Part shown: positions 44,070-52,622 of the stretch, one piece after another
Layout of the letters: each line of letters starts with the position of its first letter
Position numbering within the stretch: position 1 is the first letter of the stretch
Assembly: GCA_934131175.1 (NCBI GenBank)
Contig: CAKOZD010000001.1
Location: 124,001 to 188,000, forward strand
Reading direction: 5' to 3'
Source of the DNA: an uncultured Bacilli bacterium
Lineage (GTDB): Bacteria > Bacillota_I > Bacilli_A > RF39 > UBA660
DNA: 64,000 nucleotides
Program-made: the position numbers and the translations under genes
Notes under the pieces: model-generated
The model's database searches: none
The model's input: the letters and a program-made list of their open reading frames with translations, nothing else
Told to the model about the DNA's origin: nothing

Positions 44070-44789
44070 ATGAAAGGAATCTTAGGTAAGAAAATCGGAA
44101 TGACTCAAGTATTTACTAAAGAAGGTAAATTAATTCCGGTAACTGTTATTGAAGTTGAACCAAATGTTGTAACTCAAATTAAAACAGTTGAAAAAGATGG
44201 ATATGATGCAATTCAACTTGGTACTCAAACAATTAGAGAAAAGTTAAGTAACAAGCCAGAATTAGGTCACGTAAAGAAAGCTAACACAACACCTAAGCGC
44301 TTCTTAAGAGAAATTAGAGGAGTTAATGTTAATGATTACACATTAGGTCAAACTATTGGTGTAGACATTTTCGAAGCAGGGGAAATTGTTGATGTTACTG
44401 GAACAAGTAAAGGTAAAGGTTTCCAAGGTGTTATTAAACGCCATAACCAATCAAGAGGTCCTATGGGACATGGTTCTCAATACCATAGAGGTGTTGGTTC
44501 TCTAGGTACAATGTTACCAATGCACGTACTTAAAGGAAAGAAAATGCCTGGTCAAATGGGTAATGTTCAAAGAACAGTTCAAAATCTTGAAGTTGTATCA
44601 ATCGATACAGAAAATAGCGTAATTTTAGTTAAGGGTAATGTTCCTGGTCCAAAAAAATCATTAGTAATGATTCGTACTGCAGTTAAAAAACCAACTGTAA
44701 AAAAAGAAGCTGCTAATTTAGTAAATTATGCTGAAAAAGCTGCTGAAGTTGCAGAAGAAACAACAACTGAAGAAACAACAGAAGAATAA
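44070..44789 (+). CDS. rplC: 50S ribosomal protein L3 with acidic C-terminal tail
   Basis: 239 aa. Starts MKGILGKKIGMTQVF; contains SKGKGFQGVIKRH and GHGSQYHRGVGSLG. Normal L3 ends near 210 residues; here an Ala/Glu/Thr-rich acidic extension of about 30 residues follows. ATG 44070 with GGAGG; an earlier ATG at 44055 overlaps rpsJ. Binds 23S rRNA near the peptidyl transferase centre. Confidence 0.96.
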   Translation: MKGILGKKIGMTQVFTKEGKLIPVTVIEVEPNVVTQIKTVEKDGYDAIQLGTQTIREKLSNKPELGHVKKANTTPKRFLREIRGVNVNDYTLGQTIGVDIFEAGEIVDVTGTSKGKGFQGVIKRHNQSRGPMGHGSQYHRGVGSLGTMLPMHVLKGKKMPGQMGNVQRTVQNLEVVSIDTENSVILVKGNVPGPKKSLVMIRTAVKKPTVKKEAANLVNYAEKAAEVAEETTTEETTEE

Positions 44790-44852
44790 AATCATCACAG
44801 TTATATAATAAGGAAATAAAATTTTATAAAGTGATGAAAGGAGGAATCGTAG

Positions 44853-45479
44853 ATGAAGAAAGTAGAACTTTTAAATCTTAAAGGTGAAAAAGTAAAGGAC
44901 ATTAATTTAAATGAAGAAATATTTGGAATTACGCCAAACAAAAATGTTTTAACAGATGCAATTATTTTATCAATGGCATCATTAAGACAAGGAACACATA
45001 AAACTAAAAATCGCTCAGAAGTTTCTGGTGGAGGAAGAAAACCATGGAGACAAAAAGGAACTGGACATGCACGTCAAGGTTCAATTAGAGCTGTACAATG
45101 GGTAGGTGGAGGAAATTACGGAACTCCAGTACCAAGAGATTATAGTAAAAAACAAAACCGTAAAGAAAGACAAATCGCTATTAAATCAGCTTTAGCTGAA
45201 AAAGTTGCAAACAACGAATTATTAGTTTTAGAAAACTTAAATGTTGCAACTCCAAAAACTAAAGATATGATTAATGTTTTAGAAACATTAAAAATAGCTG
45301 ATAAAAAAGTATTGTTAGTTGTAAAAGAATTTGATGAAAATTTAATTCTTGCATCAAGAAATTTAAAGAATTTAGTATTAATTTTAGCAGATGAAATTAA
45401 TGTATTAGATGTTGTAGGTACTGATGTAATGGTAGTTACAGAAGATGCCTTAAAATTTATCGAGGAGGTGCTTAAATAA
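44853..45479 (+). CDS. rplD: 50S ribosomal protein L4
   Basis: 208 aa. SGGGRKPWRQKGTGHARQGS is the conserved loop that lines the exit tunnel. In Gram-negatives L4 also represses the S10 operon. AAAGGAGG upstream; stop overlaps rplW by 1 bp. 63 bp of AT-rich spacer separate it from rplC. Confidence 0.97.
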   Translation: MKKVELLNLKGEKVKDINLNEEIFGITPNKNVLTDAIILSMASLRQGTHKTKNRSEVSGGGRKPWRQKGTGHARQGSIRAVQWVGGGNYGTPVPRDYSKKQNRKERQIAIKSALAEKVANNELLVLENLNVATPKTKDMINVLETLKIADKKVLLVVKEFDENLILASRNLKNLVLILADEINVLDVVGTDVMVVTEDALKFIEEVLK

Positions 45480-45763
45480 TGAAAGATACTAAATATTTAG
45501 AAATAATTAAAGCACCAGTTGTTACTGAAAAATCAGAAGCAGCAAAAAGCGAAGGAAAATATACTTTTAAAGTTGATCCAAAAGCAAATAAGATTGAAAT
45601 AAAAGAAGCAATTGAAAAAATCTTTAATGTTAAAGTTACTTCAATTAGAACAATCAATGTAAAACCAAAGAAAAGAAGAGTTGGTCGTTATACTGGATTA
45701 ACTAATCGTTCAAAAAAAGCAATTGTTACACTTGCAGAAGGACAAACAATTGATCTTGGTTAG
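45479..45763 (+). CDS. rplW: 50S ribosomal protein L23
   Basis: 94 aa. APVVTEKSEAAKSEGKYTFKV fits L23, located by the nascent-chain exit where SRP and trigger factor dock. Overlaps rplD by 1 bp. Confidence 0.97.
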   Translation: MKDTKYLEIIKAPVVTEKSEAAKSEGKYTFKVDPKANKIEIKEAIEKIFNVKVTSIRTINVKPKKRRVGRYTGLTNRSKKAIVTLAEGQTIDLG

Positions 45764-45779
45764 AAGGAGGAAATAAATT

Positions 45780-46610
45780 ATGGCAATCAGAAATTATAAA
45801 CCTACTACACCAGGACGTAGAAAGATGAGTGCATTAGTAAATGAAGTATTAACTACTAGCACTCCAGAAAAATCACTTTTAGTTACTATAAAGAAAAACA
45901 GTGGTCGTAATAATCAAGGTAAGATAACAGTTCGTCATCAAGGTGGCGGTGTTAAAAGAAAATATCGTATCATTGATTTTAAAAGAAATAAATTAAACGT
46001 ACCTGGAACAGTAGCAAGTATTGAATATGATCCAAACAGAACTGCAAATATTGCATTAATCAATTATGCAGATGGAGAAAAAAGATACATCATTGCTCCT
46101 AAAGGATTAGAAGTTGGAGCAACAATTGAATCTGGAGAAAATGCAGATATTAAAGTTGGTAATGCATTACCAATTATGAGTATTCCAGTAGGTACAATGA
46201 TTCATAATATTGAATTACGTCCTGGAAAAGGTGGAGAATTAGCAAGAAGTGCTGGTACTTCAGCTCAAATCCTTGGTCGTGAAGGAAATTATGTTATGAT
46301 TCGTTTATCAAGTGGAGAACAAAGAAAAGTGTTAGGAACTTGCTATGCAACAGTTGGTGTAGTTGGAAATGAAGACGCATCACTTGTTAAAATAGGAAAA
46401 GCTGGTCGTAAACGTCATATGGGTATCAGACCAACAGTTCGTGGTTCAGTTATGAATCCAAATGACCATCCACATGGTGGTGGTGAAGGACGTGCACCAA
46501 TCGGACGTAAAGCACCAATGACACCTTGGGGTAAACCTGCACTTGGATTAAAGACACGTAAGAAAAAACAATCTGACAAGTTCATAGTACGTCGTCGCAA
46601 TAGTAAATAG
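45780..46610 (+). CDS. rplB: 50S ribosomal protein L2
   Basis: 276 aa. NNQGKITVRHQGGGVKRKYR and GVVMNPNDHPHGGGEG-type motif (VMNPNDHPHGGGEG) near the C-terminus, conserved in all L2; contacts the peptidyl transferase centre. AAGGAGG upstream. Arg is largely encoded by CGT here, unlike the AGA-rich neighbours outside the ribosomal block. Confidence 0.98.
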   Translation: MAIRNYKPTTPGRRKMSALVNEVLTTSTPEKSLLVTIKKNSGRNNQGKITVRHQGGGVKRKYRIIDFKRNKLNVPGTVASIEYDPNRTANIALINYADGEKRYIIAPKGLEVGATIESGENADIKVGNALPIMSIPVGTMIHNIELRPGKGGELARSAGTSAQILGREGNYVMIRLSSGEQRKVLGTCYATVGVVGNEDASLVKIGKAGRKRHMGIRPTVRGSVMNPNDHPHGGGEGRAPIGRKAPMTPWGKPALGLKTRKKKQSDKFIVRRRNSK

Positions 46611-46627
46611 GAAAGGATGATTAAAAA

Positions 46628-46894
46628 ATGGCAAGAAGTTTAAAAAAAGGACCTTATGTATTCGCAAGATTATTAAAAAAGGTTCAAGAATTAAATAAGT
46701 CTGGAAAAAAAGAAGTCATTAAAACTTGGTCACGCCGTTCCACTATTTTTCCTGATTTTATTGGACACACATTTGCAGTACATAATGGAAAAGAATTTAT
46801 TCCAGTTTATGTAACTGAAGATATGGTTGGACATAAGTTAGGTGAATTTGCATTAACACGTAAATTTGGTGGACATGGTTCAGACAAAAAATAG
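46628..46894 (+). CDS. rpsS: 30S ribosomal protein S19
   Basis: 88 aa. ARSLKKGPYV start, TWSRRSTIFPDFIGHTFAVHNGKEFIPV and LGEFALTRKFGGH are canonical. Head of the 30S subunit, near the A site. Confidence 0.98.
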   Translation: MARSLKKGPYVFARLLKKVQELNKSGKKEVIKTWSRRSTIFPDFIGHTFAVHNGKEFIPVYVTEDMVGHKLGEFALTRKFGGHGSDKK

Positions 46895-46919
46895 AAATAA
46901 TGACTAGGAGGTTAGAAAT

Positions 46920-47255
46920 ATGGAAGCAAAAGCAATTGCTAAAGGTCTTCGAGTATCACCTATCAGAGCAAGATTAGTTGCTGATATGATTCGTGGTAAA
47001 AGTGTACAAGAAGCATTAAACATTTTAATTAATGTTAATAATAAATCAGCAAGATTAACTAAAAAAGTTTTAGATTCTGCTATTGCAAACGCTGTTAATA
47101 ATAATGGTGCAGATGCTGCTACACTTTATGTTAAAGAAGCAAGAGTAGATGCTGGTCCTGTTATGAAACGTCACTTTTTTGATTCACGTTCACACATAGG
47201 ACATAGAAATCACAGAACTAGTCACATTAATATAGTAGTGGCTACAAAAAACTAA
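46920..47255 (+). CDS. rplV: 50S ribosomal protein L22
   Basis: 111 aa. RVSPIRARLVADMIRGKSVQEAL and SHIGHRNHRTSHINIVV; the extended loop lines the exit tunnel. GAGG RBS. Confidence 0.97.
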   Translation: MEAKAIAKGLRVSPIRARLVADMIRGKSVQEALNILINVNNKSARLTKKVLDSAIANAVNNNGADAATLYVKEARVDAGPVMKRHFFDSRSHIGHRNHRTSHINIVVATKN

Positions 47256-47270
47256 TAAGGAGGTAACAAA

Positions 47271-47921
47271 ATGGGACAAAAGGTAAATCCTAATGGACTT
47301 AGACTTGGTATCAATAAAGACTGGGAAGCTAAATGGTATAGTAATAATAAAGACTTCTCTAAGTATTTAGATAAAGATATTAAAATCCGTGAATATTTAG
47401 AAAAGAATTTAACTAATGCTGGAATTGCTAAAGTTGAAATTGAAAGAAATGCTAAGAAAACAGAAGTTGTTATCCATACTTCAAAACCAGGTGTTATGAT
47501 TGGACACGGTGGAGAAGAAATTGAAAAATTAAAGAAACAACTTTCAAAGGTTGCAGGTGAGAATGTACAAATCTCAATCGCTGACATTAAAAAAGTAGAT
47601 TTAAACGCTCAATTAGTTGCAGACAATATTGCAAACCAAATTACTAATAGAGCATCATTCCGTATGGCTCAAAAAAGAGCAATTAGAAATGCTATGAAAG
47701 CTGGAGCTAAAGGAATTAAAACAAGTGTATCTGGACGTTTAGGTGGAGCAGATATGGCTCGTAGTGAAGGATATACAGAAGGAACTATTCCTCTACATAC
47801 ATTAAGAGCTGATGTTGATTATGCTACAAGTGAAGCTGATACAACATTCGGAAAAATTGGTGTAAAGGTATGGATCTATAAAGGAGAAATCCTAAATAAA
47901 AAGGCTAAGGGAGGTAATTAA
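47271..47921 (+). CDS. rpsC: 30S ribosomal protein S3
   Basis: 216 aa. GQKVNPNGLRLGI start, KH domain with VMIGHGGEEIEKLK, and DVDYATSEADTTFGKIGVKVWI near the end. At the mRNA entry tunnel with S4 and S5. Directly followed by rplP (1 bp gap). Confidence 0.98.
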   Translation: MGQKVNPNGLRLGINKDWEAKWYSNNKDFSKYLDKDIKIREYLEKNLTNAGIAKVEIERNAKKTEVVIHTSKPGVMIGHGGEEIEKLKKQLSKVAGENVQISIADIKKVDLNAQLVADNIANQITNRASFRMAQKRAIRNAMKAGAKGIKTSVSGRLGGADMARSEGYTEGTIPLHTLRADVDYATSEADTTFGKIGVKVWIYKGEILNKKAKGGN

Positions 47922-47922
47922 T

Positions 47923-48354
47923 ATGTTAATACCGTCAAGAACAAAATATCGTCGTGTTCATAGATTACCTTACGAAGGAAGATCACGTGGAAATAGAGAA
48001 TTACATTTCGGTGAATATGGACTTCAAGCAAAAGAAGGTGCTTGGATTACAGCAAACCAAATCGAAGCTGCTCGTGTAGCTATGACTCGTTACATGAAAC
48101 GTGGTGGAAAAGTTTGGATAAATATCTTCCCACATATGCCATTAACTAAAAAACCTATCGGTACAAGACAAGGTAAAGGTAAAGGTAATGTTGAAGGATG
48201 GGTTGCAGTAGTTAAAGAAGGAAAAATAATGTTCGAAATCGCAGGTGTTGATGAAGCAACTGCACGTGAGGCATTAAGACTTGCTTCTCATAAACTACCA
48301 GTAGCAACAAAATTTGTAAAAAAAGAAAATGGTGGTGAATCAAATGAAGGTTAA
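47923..48354 (+). CDS. rplP: 50S ribosomal protein L16
   Basis: 143 aa. LIPSRTKYRRVHR start, RHMKRGGKVWINIFPHMP-type motif and TRQGKGKGNVEGWVAVVK. Organises the A-site finger. It ends 11 bp inside the rpmC start. Confidence 0.98.
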   Translation: MLIPSRTKYRRVHRLPYEGRSRGNRELHFGEYGLQAKEGAWITANQIEAARVAMTRYMKRGGKVWINIFPHMPLTKKPIGTRQGKGKGNVEGWVAVVKEGKIMFEIAGVDEATAREALRLASHKLPVATKFVKKENGGESNEG

Positions 48355-48538
48355 AGAGATTAGAGAATTATCAACTGAAGAAATCAACAAAAAATTAGTT
48401 GAAGCAAAAGAAGAACTATTCAATTTACGTTTTCAACAAGCAACAGGTAATTTAGAAAAACCTTCTAGAATTAGAGATTTAAGACACACCGTTGCAAGAA
48501 TGAAAACCGTTCTAAAAGAACGTGAGATTAACGAATAG
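48344..48538 (+). CDS. rpmC: 50S ribosomal protein L29
   Basis: 64 aa. KVKEIRELSTEEINKKL and NLRFQQATGNLEKPSRIRDLRHTVARMKT identify L29. ATG 48344 with GGTGGTGA upstream; an in-frame start at 48329 is inside rplP and lacks one. Sits by the exit tunnel next to L23. Confidence 0.95.
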   Translation: MKVKEIRELSTEEINKKLVEAKEELFNLRFQQATGNLEKPSRIRDLRHTVARMKTVLKEREINE

Positions 48539-48549
48539 GAGGATATAAA

Positions 48550-48810
48550 GTGGAAAAGAAAGTAAGAAAAGAATTAGTTGGAAAAGTAGTAAGCGCAACT
48601 AATGATAAAACAATTAGTGTTTTAGTTGAAACTTATAAAAACCATCCGTTATATCACAAAAGAGTTAAAAGCTCAAAGAAATATTGTGTACATGATGAAA
48701 AAAATATAGCAAAAGTTGGAGATACTGTTCGTATAGTAGAAACTAGACCATTATCAAAAACTAAACATTTCTATTTAAAAGAAATAGTAAAAGAAGCAGT
48801 TATTATTTAA
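48550..48810 (+). CDS. rpsQ: 30S ribosomal protein S17
   Basis: 86 aa, GTG start at 48550 after AGGAGG. Contains GKVVSATNDKTISV and GDTVRIVETRPLSKTKHF, family features. Binds 16S rRNA helix 11. Confidence 0.96.
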   Translation: MEKKVRKELVGKVVSATNDKTISVLVETYKNHPLYHKRVKSSKKYCVHDEKNIAKVGDTVRIVETRPLSKTKHFYLKEIVKEAVII

Positions 48811-48837
48811 CGCTTAGATGAGAAGGAGGAATAATCT

Positions 48838-49206
48838 ATGTTACAACAAGAAAGCCGTATGAAGGTTGCTGACAACTCTGGTGCACGTGAACTATTAGTA
48901 ATCCGTGTATTAGGTGGAAGTAAAGTAAAAACAGGTAACATTGGTGATGTAGTAGTTGGAACAGTTAAAAGCGCAATTCCTAACTCACCAATTCCAAAAG
49001 GAAAAGTTGTAAAAGCAGTTATCGTTCGTAGTCGTCAAGGCGTTCGTCGTGAAGATGGAAGTTACATTAAGTTCGATGACAATGCTTGTGTTATCATTCG
49101 TGATGACAAGAGTCCAGTAGGAACTCGTATCTTTGGACCAGTAGCAAGAGAACTTCGTGATAAAGATTACATGAAAATTGTTTCTTTAGCAAAAGAAGTA
49201 CTATAA
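48838..49206 (+). CDS. rplN: 50S ribosomal protein L14
   Basis: 122 aa. MLQQESRMKVADNSGARELLVIRVLGG start and GTRIFGPVARELRDKDYMKIVSLAKEVL end. AAGGAGG RBS. Forms an intersubunit bridge; target of RsfS in other bacteria. Confidence 0.98.
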   Translation: MLQQESRMKVADNSGARELLVIRVLGGSKVKTGNIGDVVVGTVKSAIPNSPIPKGKVVKAVIVRSRQGVRREDGSYIKFDDNACVIIRDDKSPVGTRIFGPVARELRDKDYMKIVSLAKEVL

Positions 49207-49219
49207 GAGGAGGATAAAT

Positions 49220-49531
49220 ATGAACTTTAAAGTAGGAGATGAAGTTGTAGTTATCACTGGTTCTGATAAAGGTAAAACAGGAAAAATCGTTAAAACATTA
49301 AGAAACGAAAACAAAGTTATCGTTGAAGGTGTACATATGGTTAAGAAACATCAAAAACCAACTGGTACTGAAACAGGTGGAATTATTGAAGTTGCTGCAC
49401 CAATCAATGCATCAAATGTTATGATAGTTGATCCTAAAACTAAAAAAAGAACTAGAATTGGACATACAACTGATGAAAAAACAGGTAAAAAAATAAGAAT
49501 AGCAAAAAAATCAAACGAAAAAATTGATTAA
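49220..49531 (+). CDS. rplX: 50S ribosomal protein L24
   Basis: 103 aa. KVGDEVVVITGSDKGKTGKI is the KOW motif; EGVHMVKKHQKPT follows. An assembly-initiator protein of the large subunit. GAGGAGG RBS. Confidence 0.97.
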   Translation: MNFKVGDEVVVITGSDKGKTGKIVKTLRNENKVIVEGVHMVKKHQKPTGTETGGIIEVAAPINASNVMIVDPKTKKRTRIGHTTDEKTGKKIRIAKKSNEKID

Positions 49532-49548
49532 TTGGAAGGAGGGTAATT

Positions 49549-50088
49549 ATGAACCGCCTAAAAGAGAAATACTTAAATGAAGTAGTTCCAAGTTTAAAAG
49601 AAAAATATAATTATAAGTCAATAATGGAAGTTCCAAAATTAGAAAAAGTTGTTATTAATATGGGTGTTGGTGATGCAACTACAAACTCTAAATTATTAGA
49701 AGCAGCAGTTCATGATTTAACATTAATTTCTGGACAAAAACCAGTAGTAACAAAAGCAAAAAAATCAATCGCTGGATTTAAAGTAAGAGAAGGTCAAGCA
49801 ATTGGTTGTAAAGTAACACTAAGAGGAGATAATATGTATAACTTTATTGATAAGTTAATCACTATCTCATTACCAGGTGTTAGAGATTTCCGTGGAGTTA
49901 GTCCAAAAGCTTTCGATGGTAGAGGAAACTATACAATGGGAATTAAAGAACAATTAATTTTTCAAGAAATTAATTATGATGATGTAGTAAAAGTACGTGG
50001 AATGGATATCGTTTTCGTAACTACAGCACACACAAATGAAGAATCATTCGACTTATTAAATGGACTTGGAATTCCTTTTAAAAAGTAA
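49549..50088 (+). CDS. rplE: 50S ribosomal protein L5
   Basis: 179 aa. NRLKEKYLNEVVPSLKEKYNY start; INMGVGDATTNSK, GQKPVVTKAKKSIAGFKVREG. Binds 5S rRNA in the central protuberance. GGAGG RBS. Confidence 0.98.
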   Translation: MNRLKEKYLNEVVPSLKEKYNYKSIMEVPKLEKVVINMGVGDATTNSKLLEAAVHDLTLISGQKPVVTKAKKSIAGFKVREGQAIGCKVTLRGDNMYNFIDKLITISLPGVRDFRGVSPKAFDGRGNYTMGIKEQLIFQEINYDDVVKVRGMDIVFVTTAHTNEESFDLLNGLGIPFKK

Positions 50089-50104
50089 AAATGGGAGGAA
50101 TATT

Positions 50105-50290
50105 ATGGCAAAGAAAAGTATGATAGTAAAGGCTAATAGACCACAAAAATATAAAGTACGTGAATATACAAGATGTTCTCGTTGTGGTCGTCCACACGCA
50201 GTTATGAGTAAATTCGGAATCTGCCGTATTTGCTTCCGTGAATTAGCTTATAAAGGACAAATACCAGGAATTAAAAAATCAAGTTGGTAA
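50105..50290 (+). CDS. rpsN: 30S ribosomal protein S14, zinc type (Z)
   Basis: 61 aa. CSRCGRPHAVMSKFGICRICF provides the CxxC-CxxC zinc knuckle; the short length defines the zinc-type form typical of Bacilli. ATG 50105 with GGAGG; the frame opens in rplE. A paralogue without zinc ligands is often present elsewhere in such genomes. Confidence 0.97.
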   Translation: MAKKSMIVKANRPQKYKVREYTRCSRCGRPHAVMSKFGICRICFRELAYKGQIPGIKKSSW

Positions 50291-50310
50291 TTGGAAAGGA
50301 GGAAATTATA

Positions 50311-50712
50311 ATGGCAGTAGTAACTGATACAATTGCAGATATGCTAACAAGAATTCGTAATGCTAACCAAATGCGTTATGAAGAAGTAAAAGTTCCAGCT
50401 TCTAATATTAAAAAAGAAATCGCAAAGATTTTAAAAGAAGAAGGATTTATAAAAGATTATAAGATTGACAGTGATAATACTCAAGGTACTATTATCTTAA
50501 CTCTTAAATATACTGATAAGAAAGAAAGAGTTATCACTGGTTTAAAGAGAATTTCCAAACCAGGACTTCGTGTATATGCAAAAAATGATGAAATTCCAAA
50601 AGTTTTAAACGGATTAGGAATTGCAATCATTTCAACATCTAAAGGAATTATGACAGATAAAGAAGCTCGTAAACAAAATATAGGTGGAGAAGTTCTAGCT
50701 TATATTTGGTAA
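50311..50712 (+). CDS. rpsH: 30S ribosomal protein S8
   Basis: 133 aa. TDTIADMLTRIRNANQMRYEEV start and STSKGIMTDKEARKQNIGGEVLAYIW end. ATG 50311 with AAAGGAGG. Early assembly protein of the central 30S domain and, in Gram-negatives, the spc operon repressor. Confidence 0.98.
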   Translation: MAVVTDTIADMLTRIRNANQMRYEEVKVPASNIKKEIAKILKEEGFIKDYKIDSDNTQGTIILTLKYTDKKERVITGLKRISKPGLRVYAKNDEIPKVLNGLGIAIISTSKGIMTDKEARKQNIGGEVLAYIW

Positions 50713-50741
50713 TATAATAATAAATATAAGGAGGTGTCATT

Positions 50742-51272
50742 ATGAGCCGTATTGGAAATCGTATTATTACAATTCCAGAAGGAGTTACTGTTGAAAATGT
50801 TGATAACGTTGTAACTGTTAAAGGACCAAAAGGAACATTAACACAACCAATGTTAAAAGACATTACAATGAAGGTTGAAGGTAATCAATTAACTTTTGAA
50901 CGTCTTAACGAAAGTGCTAAAGCAATGCATGGAACAATGAATGCTTTAGTAAAAAATATGATTATTGGTGTAACTGAAGGTTATGCTAAAGGATTAGAAA
51001 TCGTTGGTGTTGGTTATCGTTTCAATGTACAAGGTAAAAAATTAGTAATCAGTGCTGGATATTCACATCCAGTAGAAATGGAAGTACCTGAAGGACTTAC
51101 AGTTGAATCAGTAAGTAACACAGAAATAACTGTAAAAGGTATTAATAAGATGTTAGTTGGAGAATTTGCAGCTAATATTAGAAAAGTAAGACAACCTGAA
51201 CCATATAAGGGAAAAGGTATCAGATATAAAGATGAACATATTCGTCGTAAAGAAGGAAAGAAAGCTGCTTAA
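50742..51272 (+). CDS. rplF: 50S ribosomal protein L6
   Basis: 176 aa. SRIGNRIITIPEGV start, GPKGTL and EPYKGKGIRYKDEHIRRKEGKK end. Near the L7/L12 stalk base. AAGGAGG RBS. Confidence 0.98.
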   Translation: MSRIGNRIITIPEGVTVENVDNVVTVKGPKGTLTQPMLKDITMKVEGNQLTFERLNESAKAMHGTMNALVKNMIIGVTEGYAKGLEIVGVGYRFNVQGKKLVISAGYSHPVEMEVPEGLTVESVSNTEITVKGINKMLVGEFAANIRKVRQPEPYKGKGIRYKDEHIRRKEGKKAA

Positions 51273-51296
51273 TAAGTAGGAAGGGAGAAAAGTTAT

Positions 51297-51659
51297 ATGA
51301 TTAAAAAAGAATCTCGTAATAAAATGCGTGAATCTCGTCACGAAAGAATTCGTAAGACATTAATGGGAACAAGCGCTGTACCAAGATTATGTGTATTCCG
51401 TTCAAATACTGGAATTTACGCACAAATCATAGATGATGAAACTAGAACTACTCTTGTATCAGCTTCCTCATTAGATAAAGATTTAAAAATTGAAAATGGA
51501 AGTAATGTAGAAGCAGCTAAAGTTGTAGGTAAGGCAATCGCTGAAAAAGCTACAAAAGCTAAAATTACAAAAGTAGTATTTGATAGAGGTGGATATCTTT
51601 ATCATGGACGTGTTAAAGCTTTAGCAGAAGCTGCACGTGAAAACGGATTAGAATTCTAA
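51297..51659 (+). CDS. rplR: 50S ribosomal protein L18
   Basis: 120 aa. RHERIRKTLMGTSAVPRLCVFRSN and YLYHGRVKALAEAARENGLEF; binds 5S rRNA. AAGGGAG RBS with the ATG at 51297. Confidence 0.97.
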   Translation: MIKKESRNKMRESRHERIRKTLMGTSAVPRLCVFRSNTGIYAQIIDDETRTTLVSASSLDKDLKIENGSNVEAAKVVGKAIAEKATKAKITKVVFDRGGYLYHGRVKALAEAARENGLEF

Positions 51660-51671
51660 TAGGAGGGTAAT

Positions 51672-52178
51672 ATGCAAAAAAGAAATGACTCTAAAGAAAA
51701 ACAATTCGAAGAATTAGTAATTGATGTTAAAAGCGTTGTTAAAGTTAACAAAGGTGGACGTCAAAGAAGATATTCTGCAACAGTTGTTATCGGAGATCGT
51801 AAAGGTAAAGTTGGATTAGGTATTGGAAAAGCAAATGAAGTACCTGATGCAATTAAAAAAGCATTACAAGATGCAAACAAGAATATTATCACTATTCCTC
51901 TAATCGATGGAAGAACAGTTGCTCATGAAGCAATTGGTAGAGCTGGAGCTGCTAGAGTTATCATCAAACCTGCTGCTGCAGGTACTGGTGTTATCGCCGG
52001 TGGATCAGTTCGTGCAATCCTTGATTTAGCAGGAGTTCGTGATGTTGTTTCTAAATCACTAGGAGCAAGAACTAAATTAAATATGGCAAGAGCTGCAATG
52101 AATGCATTAAAGTCAATGAAGACTGCAGAAGAAGTTGCTGCACTTCGCGGAAAAACAGTAGAGGAGATATTAGGATAA
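51672..52178 (+). CDS. rpsE: 30S ribosomal protein S5
   Basis: 168 aa. KVNKGGRQRRYSATVVIGDRKGKVGLG and the GRAGAARVIIKPAAAGTGVIAGG loop, mutated in spectinomycin resistance in other bacteria. Directly followed, with TAATG overlap, by rplO; rpmD (L30), normally between them, is absent. Confidence 0.98.
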   Translation: MQKRNDSKEKQFEELVIDVKSVVKVNKGGRQRRYSATVVIGDRKGKVGLGIGKANEVPDAIKKALQDANKNIITIPLIDGRTVAHEAIGRAGAARVIIKPAAAGTGVIAGGSVRAILDLAGVRDVVSKSLGARTKLNMARAAMNALKSMKTAEEVAALRGKTVEEILG

Positions 52179-52621
52179 TGAAGTTACATGAATTAGAAAA
52201 AAATATCGGTGCTACTCATGCAAAGAAACGTGTAGGACGTGGATCAGGTAGTGGTCTTGGTAAAACAAGTGGTCGCGGACAAAAAGGACAAAAAGCACGT
52301 AGTGGTGGTAGTATCAACCCAGTATTTGAAGGTGGACAATTACCATTATATAGAAGAATCCCTAAAAGAGGATTTAAGAACGCTAAGTTTAGAACTGTTT
52401 ATGCAACAATTAACGTAGAAGACTTAAACGTTTTTGAAGATGGAACAGTAGTTACACCAGCATTATTAAAAGATACTGGTTTATTAAAGAAACAATTAGA
52501 TGGAGTTAAAGTACTAGGTAATGGAAAATTAGAAAAGAAAATTACTATTCAAGCTTCTAAATTTTCAGCTAGTGCATTAGAAAAGATTAAAGAGGCAGGA
52601 AGTAAAGCTGAGGTGATCTAA
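52178..52621 (+). CDS. rplO: 50S ribosomal protein L15
   Basis: 147 aa. GRGSGSGLGKTSGRGQKGQKARSGG and FEGGQLPLYRRIPKRGF. Assembly protein of the large subunit. Stop directly followed by secY. Confidence 0.98.
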   Translation: MKLHELEKNIGATHAKKRVGRGSGSGLGKTSGRGQKGQKARSGGSINPVFEGGQLPLYRRIPKRGFKNAKFRTVYATINVEDLNVFEDGTVVTPALLKDTGLLKKQLDGVKVLGNGKLEKKITIQASKFSASALEKIKEAGSKAEVI

Positions 52622-52622
52622 T

